DNA from: CAIKMD01 sp963729935 | GTDB lineage: Bacteria; Pseudomonadota; Alphaproteobacteria; ATCC43930; CGMCC-115725 | Direction of reading: 5' to 3' | NCBI GenBank assembly: GCA_963729935.1 | Contig: CAVSPW010000002.1 | Span: 372,001 to 436,000, forward strand | DNA length: 64,000 bases | In this document: positions 23,778 through 33,172 of the stretch, one piece after another | How positions within the stretch are numbered: the stretch's first letter is position 1 | Layout: every line of letters starts with the position of its first letter | Made by a program: the position numbers and the translations under genes | The notes under the pieces: model-generated | The model's input: the letters and a program-made list of their open reading frames with translations, nothing else | The model's database searches: none | What the model was told of the DNA's origin: nothing

Positions 23778-24902
23778 TCAGGATCCGGCAAATTCGCGTC
23801 GGATCGCAGCGCTGTGTTGGCCGATGGCGGGGACGGGCGAAAGCGGATTTTCATCGGCGCCCCATCCCGGCGGCAAGGGCACTTCGATCGGCCCCGACGG
23901 GGTCGGGGTCTGCCCGAGCCGAAGCTGCGGGTGGTGCGCGAACTCGGCGACGCTGTTGAGCTTGCCATAGGCGATCCCCGCCTGCCTGAGCCGCTCGGCC
24001 ACGGCCGCGCGCGGCTCGCGGGCGAAGCATGCGCCGATGATCGCCTCGAGCGCGCCGCGATGCGCAACGCGCCGATCATTATCGGAGAAGCGAGGATCGG
24101 CGGCGAGTTCGGGCTGCCCCAGCACCTGATCGCAAAAGCGCGTCCATTCGCGCTCGTTCTGGATCGCGAGAATGACCGATCCGCCATCGCCGGCCGCGAA
24201 GGCGCCATAGGGCGCGATCGAAGGATGGCGCAGCCCCACCCGCTCCGGCGCCCGTCCCTTATAGGCATGGTGCATGAGGGGAACGGCCATCCATTCGGCC
24301 GTCGCATCGAAGAGCGAGATCGACAGCAAGGCGCCGACGCCGCTGCGTTCGCGCTGGTACAGCGCTTCGAGGATCGCCGCATAAGCGTTGAGGCCGGCGG
24401 CGATATCGGAAACCGACACGCCGACCCGGCCGGGCGCCTCGGGCGATCCGCTGATCGCGGCGAGGCCGGTTTCGCCCTGGATGAGCAGGTCATAGGCCTT
24501 CATCTCGCGATAGGGCCCCGCTTCGCCATAGCCGGTGACCGAGCAGGCGATGAGGCGCGGCCAGCGCCGGCACAAACCGACAGGATCGAAGCCGGCGCGG
24601 GCCGCCGCGCCGGGCGCCAGATTTTGGACGAAGATGTCGGCGCGCGCGATCATGCGCATGAGCAGCGCGCGGTCCGCGGCGTCCTTGATATCGAGGACGA
24701 GCGATTGCTTGCCGCGGTTGAGCCACACGAAATAGGCGCTCTCGCCGCGCGCCACGTGATCATAGTCGCGCGCGAAATCGCCTTCCTTGCGCTCGATCTT
24801 GATGACGCGCGCACCGGCGTCGGCGAGCCGACAGGTCGCGAGCGGCGCGGCCACGGCCTGTTCCAGCGCCACGACGAGAATGCCGTCGAGCGGTCCTTTC
24901 AT
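23778..24902 (-). CDS. CaiB/BaiF family (class III) CoA-transferase
   Basis: 374 residues from MKGPLDGILVVALEQAVAAP at 24902, chosen because GGAGGG lies 9 bases upstream. Class III CoA-transferase motifs: ATCRLADAGARVIKIERKEGDFARDYD, FVWLNRGKQSLVLDIKD, the catalytic Asp in the ARADIFVQNLAPGA region and later YGEAGPYREMKAYDLLIQGETGL, followed by GVSVSDIAAGLNAYAAIL. It moves CoA between organic acids. It is divergent from a 2-hydroxyacid dehydrogenase gene, with 135 bases between them, which suggests a common substrate, but the acid cannot be named. Confidence 0.9.
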   Translation of the reverse strand: MKGPLDGILVVALEQAVAAPLATCRLADAGARVIKIERKEGDFARDYDHVARGESAYFVWLNRGKQSLVLDIKDAADRALLMRMIARADIFVQNLAPGAAARAGFDPVGLCRRWPRLIACSVTGYGEAGPYREMKAYDLLIQGETGLAAISGSPEAPGRVGVSVSDIAAGLNAYAAILEALYQRERSGVGALLSISLFDATAEWMAVPLMHHAYKGRAPERVGLRHPSIAPYGAFAAGDGGSVILAIQNEREWTRFCDQVLGQPELAADPRFSDNDRRVAHRGALEAIIGACFAREPRAAVAERLRQAGIAYGKLNSVAEFAHHPQLRLGQTPTPSGPIEVPLPPGWGADENPLSPVPAIGQHSAAIRREFAGS

Positions 24903-25037
24903 CTTCTGCCCTCCGCCGTGTTGCCGAGCGAGCATAGGCAATCGGGCGGCGTGTCGGAAGCGGCCGCTTGCCTTGCGCCCGCGGCGAAGCGGCGCCAGAA
25001 TGCCTCAAAGACCGATGCTGCCGGGAGGCTCCTGACG

Positions 25038-25997
25038 ATGCTGCGCGTCGCTATTCTCGACGATTATCAAGGCGTGGCCTTGCGCCTCGCCGATTGGAAA
25101 AGCCTTCATCCCGACGGGCAGATCGAGGCGTTCCCCGAACATATCGCCGATCTCGAGACGCTCGCCAAACGCCTGCACACCTTCGAATGTCTCGTCCTGA
25201 TGCGCGAACGCACGCCTCTGCCGCGCAACTTGATCGAGAAGCTTCCCAATTTGAAGCTGGTCATCACCACCGGCATGCACAATGCCTCGGTCGACGCCGC
25301 CGCCCTCGCCGAGCGCGGCATCGTCTTTTGTGGCACCGAAGGCGTGGGCCACCCCACCGCCGAGCTGACCTGGGGATTGATCCTGTCGCTGCTGCGCAAC
25401 ATCCCGCGCGAGGATCGCGCCATCCGCCAGGGCCGCTGGCAGACGACGATGGGCTACGGCGCCAAGGGCAAGACCTTGGGCATCATCGGACTCGGACGTC
25501 TGGGCGGCATGGTGGCGGGCTATGGCAAGGCCTTCGGTCTCGAGCTGATCGGCTGGAGCCGCAGCCTGACCGAGGCGCGCGCCGCCGAACTGGGAGTCGA
25601 GCGCGTCGAGAAGGACGCGCTCTTCCGGCGCGCCGACATTGTCACGATCCATGTCAATCTCAACGATCAGAGCCGCGGTCTGGTCGGCGCCGCGGAACTC
25701 GCGCGCATGAAACCGAGCGCCTATCTGGTCAACACCTCGCGCGGCCCGATCGTCGACGAGGCCGCGTTGCTGGCGGCCTTGAAGGGAAGGCGCATCGCCG
25801 GCGCCGCGATCGACGTCTACGACCGCGAGCCGGCGCCGAAGGACCATCCGTTCTTCGAACTCGACAACGTCGTCTTGACGCCGCATCTGGGCTATGTGAT
25901 CGAGGAAAATCTGCGCATCAACTACGCCAACGCGGTCGAGAACATCCGCGCCTTCATCGACGGCAAACCGATCCGGTTGATGAAGCCGCGCCGCTGA
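25038..25997 (+). CDS. D-2-hydroxyacid dehydrogenase family protein
   Basis: 319 residues from MLRVAILDDYQGVALRLADW; GGGAGG lies 9 bases before the ATG. The NAD-binding Rossmann motif is KTLGIIGLGRLGGMVAGYG (about 146-164). Catalytic residues of the family are visible: Arg in VNTSRGPIVDEAAL, Glu in DVYDREPAPKDHP and His in VVLTPHLGYVIEEN. It oxidises or reduces a 2-hydroxy/2-oxo acid pair with NAD(P). Divergent to the CoA-transferase; downstream is a substrate-binding protein gene after 35 bases. Specificity unknown. Confidence 0.92.
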   Translation: MLRVAILDDYQGVALRLADWKSLHPDGQIEAFPEHIADLETLAKRLHTFECLVLMRERTPLPRNLIEKLPNLKLVITTGMHNASVDAAALAERGIVFCGTEGVGHPTAELTWGLILSLLRNIPREDRAIRQGRWQTTMGYGAKGKTLGIIGLGRLGGMVAGYGKAFGLELIGWSRSLTEARAAELGVERVEKDALFRRADIVTIHVNLNDQSRGLVGAAELARMKPSAYLVNTSRGPIVDEAALLAALKGRRIAGAAIDVYDREPAPKDHPFFELDNVVLTPHLGYVIEENLRINYANAVENIRAFIDGKPIRLMKPRR

Positions 25998-26032
25998 ATT
26001 TTTCGATACCAAACATGTCAACGGGAGCATTC

Positions 26033-27052
26033 ATGGAACGGACAACCGCGAACATTGTCACAGCCGCGATCGCGATCGTCGTCGCCTTCCTCGCCGTCCC
26101 GGCTCGCGCCGATGACGCGAAGCTCGCCGATGTGACCCTGGCCAATCCGGCGACCAGCCTTTCGTTCAGCGCGTCCTATCTCGCCGAGGATCTCGGCATA
26201 TTCAAGAAAAACGGGCTCAACGTGAAGACCATCGTGATCCCGGGCGTGGCCTCCGCCAACGCGGTGATCTCGGCGAGCGCCGATTTCGCGCAGATCTCGT
26301 CGATCACGCTGACGCGCGCGGCGGCCAAGGGCCAGCACATGCTGGCGATCGCCGAAACCTCGAACAAGCCGATCATCCAGGTCTCCCTGCGAAAGGAACT
26401 GGCGGAAGCGGCGGGCTTTGATCCGAAGGCTTCCTTTGCCAAGCGCGCCGCGGTGCTGCGCGGGCGCACGATCGCGGTGGACGCCACCGGTTCGCTCATT
26501 CACGGCTATGTCCTCCTCATGGCGAAGCGCGCGGGCATTCCGGTCGACGACGTCCACGTCGCGTTCATGCAGCCGCCGAACATGATCGCCGCCTATAAGA
26601 GCAAGCAGATCGACGGGATCGCGATGTCGCCGCCCTGGGCGCTGATCCCCGTCGTCGAGGGAAGCGCCGTCATGGTCGCGAGCGGGCCCGATGGCGACCC
26701 CAAGGATCTCGATCCCTTCGTCAACAACGTCGTCGTGACGTTGCCCGCGACCTGCGAAAACCGGCGCGCGGTCTGCATGGGCATGGGTCATGCCTTCGCC
26801 CAAGCCGAGGCTTACATCCAAGAGCATCCGCAAGAAGCGCTCGCGCTCCTCCAGAAGCAATTCGCGAAGCTCGACGAGAAGGTTCTCGCCGCCGCCTTCG
26901 AGACGGTGCGCAAGATCAGCCCCAATCCGCCGGCGGTGAACGTGAAGGGCCTCGAAAACGCCGAGGTGTTCAATATCGATGCCGGCCTGATGAAGCCCGA
27001 GGAAAAGCTCAAATCCTATGCCGGGCTCACGACCGACGCGTTCGTCAAATAG
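26033..27052 (+). CDS. ABC transporter substrate-binding protein, NMT1/SsuA-like
   Basis: 339 residues from MERTTANIVTAAIAIVVAF at 26033, preferred over an ATG 18 bases upstream because GGGAG precedes it. Signal peptide with cleavage near VPARADDAK. The mature protein has the NMT1/SsuA periplasmic-binding fold: SFSASYLAEDLGIFKKNGLNV, AVDATGSLIHGYVLLMAKRAG, KSKQIDGIAMSPPWA. This group binds taurine, aliphatic sulfonates, nitrate or thiamine precursors. No permease or ATPase gene is nearby, so it is an orphan binding protein whose transporter lies elsewhere. Confidence 0.88.
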   Translation: MERTTANIVTAAIAIVVAFLAVPARADDAKLADVTLANPATSLSFSASYLAEDLGIFKKNGLNVKTIVIPGVASANAVISASADFAQISSITLTRAAAKGQHMLAIAETSNKPIIQVSLRKELAEAAGFDPKASFAKRAAVLRGRTIAVDATGSLIHGYVLLMAKRAGIPVDDVHVAFMQPPNMIAAYKSKQIDGIAMSPPWALIPVVEGSAVMVASGPDGDPKDLDPFVNNVVVTLPATCENRRAVCMGMGHAFAQAEAYIQEHPQEALALLQKQFAKLDEKVLAAAFETVRKISPNPPAVNVKGLENAEVFNIDAGLMKPEEKLKSYAGLTTDAFVK

Positions 27053-27186
27053 CGCGCGGGCTCGATGAGCCGCGCACCAAAGCGCAGCAAAAATGATTTG
27101 ACGGGCGCGCGGACCCGGGGTTTCACTTCGCGCGCATGGGGCCGCGAGCGGCGGCCGGCAATGACCGGAGAGCAGGGAGAGACGTG

Positions 27187-28395
27187 ATGAAATTCGACGC
27201 GACGAGGTTCTGGGCGGTATCGGTCGCGCTGCTGGCGCTACTGGCCTGTGCGGCGGCGCCGGCCGCGGCCGACACGCATATCAAGATCGGGTTCATCAAC
27301 AGCTATTCGGGCTTCCTCGCGCAGCCGGGCGACGAGATGGACAAGGGCGTGGCCCTTTATGTGAAGGAGCACGAGAAGGAATTGCCCGCGGGCGTGACGA
27401 TCGAGGTGATCAAGCGCGACGATACCTCGACGCCCGAGGTTGCCAAGCGCGTCGCGCAGGAACTCATCACCCGCGATCACGTCAACCTGCTCTTCGGCCT
27501 CGTTTCCTCTCCCAACGCCGCCGCTATCGCGCCGCTGACGGCCCAGGCAAAAGTGCCGCTCCTCATTACCAATGCAGCCGGCGCCGCGATCACCCGCATT
27601 TCGCCCTATGTCGTGCGCGTCTCGTTCACGCTGTGGCAGTCCGGCCTGCCGATGGGCCAATGGGCGGTGAAGCAGGGCTGGAAGAAGGCCTTCGTCGCGA
27701 TCAGCGATTTCATCCCCGGCCATGACGCGGGCGACGCGTTCAAAAAGGGCTTCACGGACGCGGGCGGCCAGATCGTCGGCGAGATCGCCTTCTCGCCGAC
27801 CACGCCCGATTTTCCGCCCGTCGTGCAGCGCATCCGCGACGCCAAGCCCGACGTCGCTTTCGTTTGGGTGCCCGGCGGCACGCAGGCAACCGCAGTCATG
27901 AAGACCATCAACGACCTCGGCGTGCGGCAGGCCGGCATCAATATCCTCTCGACGCAGGACCTCGTGGTCGACGAGGAGCTGCCCAATATGGGCACGGCTC
28001 CGGTCGGCCTCATCACCGCGGGCAATTATTCCGAAGCGGCGGAGCGCCCGGCCAACAAGGCCTTCGTCGCCGAATGGAAGAAGGCCTATGGCAACAATAC
28101 GCATCCGGACTTCCTCTCCGCCGATGGCTGGGACGGGATGATGGCGGTCTTCGACCTTATCAAGGCGACCAAGGGCAAGTTCACGGGCGACGAGGCCTTG
28201 GCCTTCCTCTCGCATTGGAAGACGGATAAGAGCCCGCGCGGTCCGATTTCGATCGATCCCCAGACCCGCGACATCGTTCAGAACATCTATATCCGCCGGA
28301 CCGAGATGAAGAACGGCAAGCTCGCCAATGTCGAGTTCGACACGATTCCCGATGTCAAGGACCCGTGGAAAGAGCTGAATCCGCCGAAGAAATAG
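27187..28395 (+). CDS. ABC transporter substrate-binding protein, branched-chain amino-acid type
   Basis: 402 residues from MKFDATRFWAVSVALLALLA; the signal peptide ends near APAAADTH. The mature part is a Leu/Ile/Val-binding (Peripla_BP_6) fold: IKIGFINSYSGFLAQPGDEM, the LLFGLVSSPNAAAIAPLTAQ loop, ITNAAGAAITRISPYVVRVSF, FVWVPGGTQATAVMKTINDL and DGWDGMMAVFDLIKATKGKF. GGGAGA precedes the ATG. As with the gene before, no permease or ATPase follows. It probably supplies a carboxylate or aromatic acid to a transporter encoded elsewhere, or serves as a sensor input. Confidence 0.9.
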   Translation: MKFDATRFWAVSVALLALLACAAAPAAADTHIKIGFINSYSGFLAQPGDEMDKGVALYVKEHEKELPAGVTIEVIKRDDTSTPEVAKRVAQELITRDHVNLLFGLVSSPNAAAIAPLTAQAKVPLLITNAAGAAITRISPYVVRVSFTLWQSGLPMGQWAVKQGWKKAFVAISDFIPGHDAGDAFKKGFTDAGGQIVGEIAFSPTTPDFPPVVQRIRDAKPDVAFVWVPGGTQATAVMKTINDLGVRQAGINILSTQDLVVDEELPNMGTAPVGLITAGNYSEAAERPANKAFVAEWKKAYGNNTHPDFLSADGWDGMMAVFDLIKATKGKFTGDEALAFLSHWKTDKSPRGPISIDPQTRDIVQNIYIRRTEMKNGKLANVEFDTIPDVKDPWKELNPPKK

Positions 28396-28419
28396 CGGCG
28401 CCGCATCGGCTTGGGGAGC

Positions 28420-29340
28420 ATGACGGACGATACCATCCGTTTCGATGATCGCGTCGCGATCGTCACCGGCGCGGGCAACGGGCTGGGACGCAGCCACGCG
28501 CTCGGTCTGGCGGCGCGCGGCGCGAAGGTGGTGGTGAACGATCGCGGCGCCGCGCTCGACGGCAGCGGCGGCTCGATATCGGCGGCGGCGAAGGTCGCGG
28601 CCGAGATCGAGGCGGCGGGCGGCGTCGCGATCGCCGACGAAGCCGACGTCACCGATTTCGCGCAAGTCGCCAAGATGGTCGAACGCGCCCGCGCGCGCTG
28701 GGGCCGCGTCGACATCCTCGTCAACAATGCCGGCATCCTGCGCGACAAGAGCTTCGCCAAGATGGAATTGGACGATTTCCGCGCCGTGCTCGAGGTTCAT
28801 CTCATGGGCGCGGTGCATGGCGCCAAAGCGATGTGGGAGATCATGCGCGCGCAGAATTACGGCCGCATCGTCTTCACCTCCTCTTCGAGCGGGCTTTACG
28901 GCAATTTCGGCCAGGCGAATTACGGCGCCGCGAAGACCGCCCTGATCGGTCTGATGAATGTGCTGCATCACGAAGGTCAGAAGAACGACATCCGCGTGAA
29001 CATCCTCTCGCCGACCGCGGCGACGCGGATGACCGAGAGATTTCTCGGCGCCGAGGACAAGGTCCTGCTGACTCCCGATTCGGTGACGCCCGGCCTCCTC
29101 TATCTCGTCGGTGCGAACGCGCCGTCGCGGCTCATGCTATGCGCCGGGGCCGGATGCTTCGCGCGCGCCGAGCTGCTCGAGACTGAGGGGATATTTCTGC
29201 CCGAGGCCGACCGCAGCCCCGAAGCGGTGGCGCGGCACTTCGACGCGATTTCGGATCGCGGCGGGCAAGCGCCGCTCGACGACGCCTGGGCGCAAACGAA
29301 AAAATACGTGGCAATGGCGAGAAGGATGCTGGGGCGATGA
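28420..29340 (+). CDS. SDR oxidoreductase, MFE-2/3-hydroxyacyl-CoA dehydrogenase-like
   Basis: 306 residues from ATG 28420 (GGGGAG just upstream). Short-chain dehydrogenase motifs: AIVTGAGNGLGRSHALGLA (cofactor loop, about 13-31), DILVNNAGILRDKSF, and the catalytic S-Y-K set in FTSSSSGLYGNFGQANYGAAKTAL. The VVVNDRGAALDGSGGS segment after the second strand is the signature of the SDR domain of peroxisomal multifunctional enzyme type 2, so a (3R)-hydroxyacyl-CoA dehydrogenase activity is plausible. Its TGA overlaps the ATG of the next gene (ATGA), so they are translationally coupled. Confidence 0.9.
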   Translation: MTDDTIRFDDRVAIVTGAGNGLGRSHALGLAARGAKVVVNDRGAALDGSGGSISAAAKVAAEIEAAGGVAIADEADVTDFAQVAKMVERARARWGRVDILVNNAGILRDKSFAKMELDDFRAVLEVHLMGAVHGAKAMWEIMRAQNYGRIVFTSSSSGLYGNFGQANYGAAKTALIGLMNVLHHEGQKNDIRVNILSPTAATRMTERFLGAEDKVLLTPDSVTPGLLYLVGANAPSRLMLCAGAGCFARAELLETEGIFLPEADRSPEAVARHFDAISDRGGQAPLDDAWAQTKKYVAMARRMLGR

Positions 29341-30578
29341 GCGAAGCCATGACGGTCGCGATCATCGGCGGCGGGATCGCCGGGCTCGCTTTAGCCTTGA
29401 ACCTCGAAAAGCGCGGCGTTTCCTGCCGCGTCTTCGAGAGCGCGCCCGAGATCAAGGAGCTCGGCGTCGGCATCACGCTTCTGCCGCATGCGACGCGCGA
29501 GCTGAGCGAGCTCGGCCTGCTCGACGATGTCAAATCGCTTGCCATCGAGAACCTCGAAAGCTGCTTCTTCAACCGCTTCGGCCAGCTTCTCTACAAGGAA
29601 CCGCGCGGCAAATATGCGGGCTATCGTTATCCCGAACTCGGGATTCATCGCGGCCGGCTGCACATGGCGCTCTACAAGGCGGCGCTCGCCGTGATCGGGC
29701 CGGAGCGGCTCGTCACCAATCGCCAATGTATCAACGTCGAACAAGACAGCGATGGCGTCACCCTCGCCATGCGCGAAACTTCGAGCGGCGCCGCGCTCAC
29801 GCCGGTCAAGGCGGCGATCGCCATCGGCTGCGACGGCATCAACTCCGCCGTGCGGCGCCAATTCTATCCGGGCGAGAAGCTCGCCTTCGCCGGGATCAAC
29901 AGCTGGCGCGGCGTGACGCGGCGCAAGCCGATCCTCACCGGGCGCAGCTATATGCGCATCGGGTCGATCCGTACCGGCAAGATCGTCATTTATCCGATCA
30001 TCGACAATGTCGACGGCGAGGGCAACCAGCTCGTCAACTGGATGGCCGAGATTCAATCCGGCACGGTCGAACAGAACGACTGGAACAAGCCGGGCCGGCT
30101 CGAGGATTTCTTTTCGATTTATGAGGGGTGGAAATTCGACTGGCTCGATGTCGGCGAACTGATCCGCACCGCCGACACGATCCTCGAATATCCGATGGTG
30201 GACAAGGACCCGGTGGCGCGCTGGACCTTCGGGCGGATCACCTTGGCCGGCGACGCGGCGCATCCAATGTACCCGCGCGGCTCGAACGGCGCGGCGCAGG
30301 CCTTGATCGATGCGCGCACCCTCGCCGATCTTTTGCAGCGCCACGCCGATCCGGCGGCGGCCTTGAATGAGTATGAAAGCCTGCGCCTCGAGGCGACCGC
30401 CAAGGTCGTGCGCACCAATCGCGAGCATCCGCCCGACTTCATCAATATCCGGGTCGAGGAACTGGTCGGCGACCGACCCTATGACGATCTCGCCGCTTAC
30501 ATCACGCCCGATGAATTGAAGGCGCTCAGCGATCAGTACAAGCGCGTCGCCGGATTTGCGCTGGACGATATACGGTAA
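29337..30578 (+). CDS. FAD-dependent monooxygenase, PhzS/PHBH-like
   Basis: 413 residues. GxGxxG motif VAIIGGGIAGLALALNLEKRG (about 7-27), the conserved DG motif AAIAIGCDGINSAVRRQF (about 158-175) and the second FAD motif LAGDAAHPMYPRGSNGAAQA (about 303-322), all as in class A flavin monooxygenases. The MYPRGSNGAAQAL version is close to PhzS and related flavin oxidoreductases. It would hydroxylate an aromatic or heteroaromatic acid with NAD(P)H and O2. Translation is coupled to the preceding SDR. It ends 9 bases before a convergent flavoprotein gene. Confidence 0.88.
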   Translation: MSEAMTVAIIGGGIAGLALALNLEKRGVSCRVFESAPEIKELGVGITLLPHATRELSELGLLDDVKSLAIENLESCFFNRFGQLLYKEPRGKYAGYRYPELGIHRGRLHMALYKAALAVIGPERLVTNRQCINVEQDSDGVTLAMRETSSGAALTPVKAAIAIGCDGINSAVRRQFYPGEKLAFAGINSWRGVTRRKPILTGRSYMRIGSIRTGKIVIYPIIDNVDGEGNQLVNWMAEIQSGTVEQNDWNKPGRLEDFFSIYEGWKFDWLDVGELIRTADTILEYPMVDKDPVARWTFGRITLAGDAAHPMYPRGSNGAAQALIDARTLADLLQRHADPAAALNEYESLRLEATAKVVRTNREHPPDFINIRVEELVGDRPYDDLAAYITPDELKALSDQYKRVAGFALDDIR

Positions 30579-30587
30579 CCGGCCGCA

Positions 30588-32012
30588 TCACCGCGCCAGC
30601 GCGCGGCCGATGCTCTCGCCCGCGATCTTGCCGAAGGTGAGCGCCTTGGCGAGACCGCCGCTATAGCCAACGATGGGTCCGCCCTCGAGCCCGCCGATCG
30701 TCCCGCCGGCTGCGTACAGGCCTTCGATCGCGCGGCCGCTTTCATGCTGGACGCGCGCTTCTGCGTCGATCACGAGCCCGCCCATCGTGTAGGTGATGCC
30801 GGCGCAGAGCGGCACCGCATAGAATGGCGGTTGGCGGATCGGCAGGGCCTTCGAGCCCCAAATGTGACCGATCTCGTCGCTGCGCGGCGGATCGAGACGG
30901 TTGAGCGTCTTCGTCTCGACCGCGGCGTTGTAGCGCTTCACGGTTTCCGAAAGCGCCGCTTCCGGCAGACCGGCCAGTGCCGCGACGCCGGCCAAGCTCT
31001 CGGCGCGATGGAAAGTGGCGCCGGTCTCGACCAGGAAGGGATTGACCGACATCACATAGGTCTTGCCGCTCGCCTGCCAGATCGCCTCGTCGAAAATCGC
31101 GACCGCGCCCAGCGGATCGTCGAGCCGGGCGATGGCATTGGCAACGGCGACGCCGGCCAAACCTTCATCGGTGAAACGCCGCCCGGTTTGATCGACCGCG
31201 ATCCCGGCCGCGATCGGGAAATCGATCGTCGGATAGGGCCAGAGCTCGGGATCGTCCATGGCGTCGCGCGCCTGGACGTGACCGTAGAAACACGCCATGT
31301 CGGAAAGCTTGGCGCCCACGGCTTCGGCCATCAGCAACCCGTCGCCGCGGCCGGTCTTGGCGTTGCGCTCCAAGAGGCGTTCGGGCCGCTTGCTGATGAA
31401 GCGCCGGACGAGATCGTGATTGGCCTGGAACCCGCCATCGGCGAGCACGACCGCGCGCGCCGAGAAGCGATGGGTTTCGTCGTCGCGCGTGGCGATCACG
31501 CCGGCGCAGCGTCCATCCTCCATGATCAATTCGCGCGCCCTGGTATTGCGCAAAAGCTGTCCGCGGCGCTCCGTGAGCCGGGTGTGAAGGTGGCGCAACA
31601 TCACGTCGCCGGCCCGGCCTTGCCAGTGAAGCCCCGGTTGACGCGGAACCGGCGGCGCCAGGGTCGCAAGATTGCGCGTCGCGGCGCCGGCCTTGATCGT
31701 GCGAATGCCGAGCCCGATGAGCCAGCGCAAGGCCGGCCCCGCTTCGGCCGCGTATTTGTCGCGCAGCGGCGCGGCAACATAGCCCCGCGTCGCCTTGTCG
31801 ATCGCCGCCGCGAGCGATGGTGCGTCGCCAAACATGTCGGCGAGCGCGACCTGGAACACGCCCATGGTGATGCGCGAATTGCACAGATAGTTTTCTTCCG
31901 CGCCCTGTTCGAGGACGACGGGGCGCAAACCCTGCTCGGCGCAGCGCAGGGCGGCGGCAAACCCGGCGAGACCGCCACCGACAATAACGACATCCGCCGC
32001 TTGATCCGTCAT
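30588..32012 (-). CDS. FAD-dependent dehydrogenase, fumarate-reductase/tricarballylate-dehydrogenase-like
   Basis: 474 residues from MTDQAADVVIVGGGLAGFAA at 32012. Fumarate-reductase flavoprotein fold: GGGLAGFAAALRCAEQGLRP, a FAD loop with LEQGAEENYLCNSRITMGVF, AVVLADGGFQANHDLVRRF, KTGRGDGLLMAEAVGAKL, and C-terminal GLYAAGGTIGGLEGGPIVGYS with GGLAKALTFGKIAGE. It resembles TcuA and 3-ketosteroid-dehydrogenase-like proteins, which reduce or oxidise a C-C bond in a carboxylic acid. It starts 22 bases after the end of the M24-like gene at 32035, so it is the last gene of a three-gene leftward unit. Confidence 0.88.
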   Translation of the reverse strand: MTDQAADVVIVGGGLAGFAAALRCAEQGLRPVVLEQGAEENYLCNSRITMGVFQVALADMFGDAPSLAAAIDKATRGYVAAPLRDKYAAEAGPALRWLIGLGIRTIKAGAATRNLATLAPPVPRQPGLHWQGRAGDVMLRHLHTRLTERRGQLLRNTRARELIMEDGRCAGVIATRDDETHRFSARAVVLADGGFQANHDLVRRFISKRPERLLERNAKTGRGDGLLMAEAVGAKLSDMACFYGHVQARDAMDDPELWPYPTIDFPIAAGIAVDQTGRRFTDEGLAGVAVANAIARLDDPLGAVAIFDEAIWQASGKTYVMSVNPFLVETGATFHRAESLAGVAALAGLPEAALSETVKRYNAAVETKTLNRLDPPRSDEIGHIWGSKALPIRQPPFYAVPLCAGITYTMGGLVIDAEARVQHESGRAIEGLYAAGGTIGGLEGGPIVGYSGGLAKALTFGKIAGESIGRALAR

Positions 32013-32034
32013 CGCTTTTGCCGTTCTCCCACGT

Positions 32035-33153
32035 TCAATCGAGCGAAGACCAGAGCAACTCGACCCCGCCGGCATTGGGCTCGATCATCGCCGACAGCAA
32101 CGCATTGTCGCCGGCCGATGCGCGAGCGCCGGCGTGAAGCGAATAGACGCGCCCCGCTTCGAGCATTTCGACGCCGCCTGCCGTGGCTTCGGTCTCGACC
32201 AAAGAGAGACCGATGCCGGTCACGGGCCGCCGCGCCGAGGGATGGACCGCGAGCCCGCCCAGCTTGTCGCGCGCGGCTTGCGCAAGCTCCGCCGCCGTTG
32301 CGCCGGCCTTTGCTTTGGCAAGCATCGCGGCGAGTGCTTCTTGCGTGCGGGCGAGCGTCGGATTGGGCGCCGCCGACAAGGTGAGCGAACCTTCCGCCCA
32401 ATAGCCCGCGTAGCGCACCGCGATATAGGCGAGCAGAGGATCGAGCGTCGCGCCCTCCGGATAGTCGATCGCCGTGGGCGTGCCGCCCTTGGTCAGGCTC
32501 GCCAGCACGCGCACATCCTGCGCGCCCGCTTGCGTCGCCGCTTCTTCGGCGGCGACCACGGCATCGCGCGACGTAACGCCACGCTCAAACGCCTGCCGAA
32601 ATGCCGTGCTCGAGGTGGCAAGGACGCCGCAAGTCTTGTGCATCAAGCGCCGCTCCAAGAGCGATTTCGCGCGCAGCAGCGGATCGAGTACCGCCCCGAC
32701 ATCGCGCAAAACCCGCGCCGGCAGCGCGGCGGCGAGCCGCGGCAGAAGATCGGCCGGCATCGCGTCCGTGGTCCACAGGCCGAGCGGCCCCGGCGCCAAC
32801 GCCTCCGCCCATTCAGCGATGTGCTTGCCGGCGTCGCGCAGCGGCTTCACCCCTTCGACCCAGGTAAGTCGCTGCGCGTTCGCCATCATATGCGGGCTGC
32901 CGGAACTATGGAGGCGCACGCTGCCATCCGGCGCGATGAGCGCGAAGGCGGCATCGAGCTTGGGCGTGAAATTGGTGAGATAGGCGAGCGCCGCGTTGTC
33001 GATCTTGTTACCGTAGACGACGAGGCCGGCCAAGCCGAGCCCCACGATCTTCGCCAGCGCCTCTTTGATTCGCGCGTCGAATTCGGCGCGCGGCAGAATC
33101 GACGCGTCCCAATCGTAGGCGCCGACCAGGACCGCAGGCTGCATCACGCGCAT
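32035..33153 (-). CDS. M24-fold protein with lost metal site (putative pseudoenzyme)
   Basis: 372 residues. It has the two-part creatinase/prolidase layout: an N-terminal domain (ALAYLTNFTPKLDAAFALIA) and a C-terminal pita-bread domain beginning near TCGVLATSSTAFRQAF. The five metal ligands of M24 peptidases (Asp, Asp, His, Glu, Glu) are not found: the first strand pair reads LAYIAVRYAGYWAEGSLTLS, the His loop reads TGIGLSLVETEA, and the last strands read YSLHAGARAS and NALLSAMIEP. The His-Asn pair of creatinase is missing too. It is probably a non-catalytic partner of the neighbouring M24-like protein, 19 bases upstream, or works by another chemistry. Confidence 0.78.
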   Translation of the reverse strand: MRVMQPAVLVGAYDWDASILPRAEFDARIKEALAKIVGLGLAGLVVYGNKIDNAALAYLTNFTPKLDAAFALIAPDGSVRLHSSGSPHMMANAQRLTWVEGVKPLRDAGKHIAEWAEALAPGPLGLWTTDAMPADLLPRLAAALPARVLRDVGAVLDPLLRAKSLLERRLMHKTCGVLATSSTAFRQAFERGVTSRDAVVAAEEAATQAGAQDVRVLASLTKGGTPTAIDYPEGATLDPLLAYIAVRYAGYWAEGSLTLSAAPNPTLARTQEALAAMLAKAKAGATAAELAQAARDKLGGLAVHPSARRPVTGIGLSLVETEATAGGVEMLEAGRVYSLHAGARASAGDNALLSAMIEPNAGGVELLWSSLD

Positions 33154-33172
33154 GATTGAATTCCTTCGCCCT

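Noticed and set aside
32035..33153. Calling the M24 protein a frameshifted pseudogene
   Set aside because: The frame is intact over the full family length with a plausible start; loss of ligands is by substitution, so pseudoenzyme is the better description.
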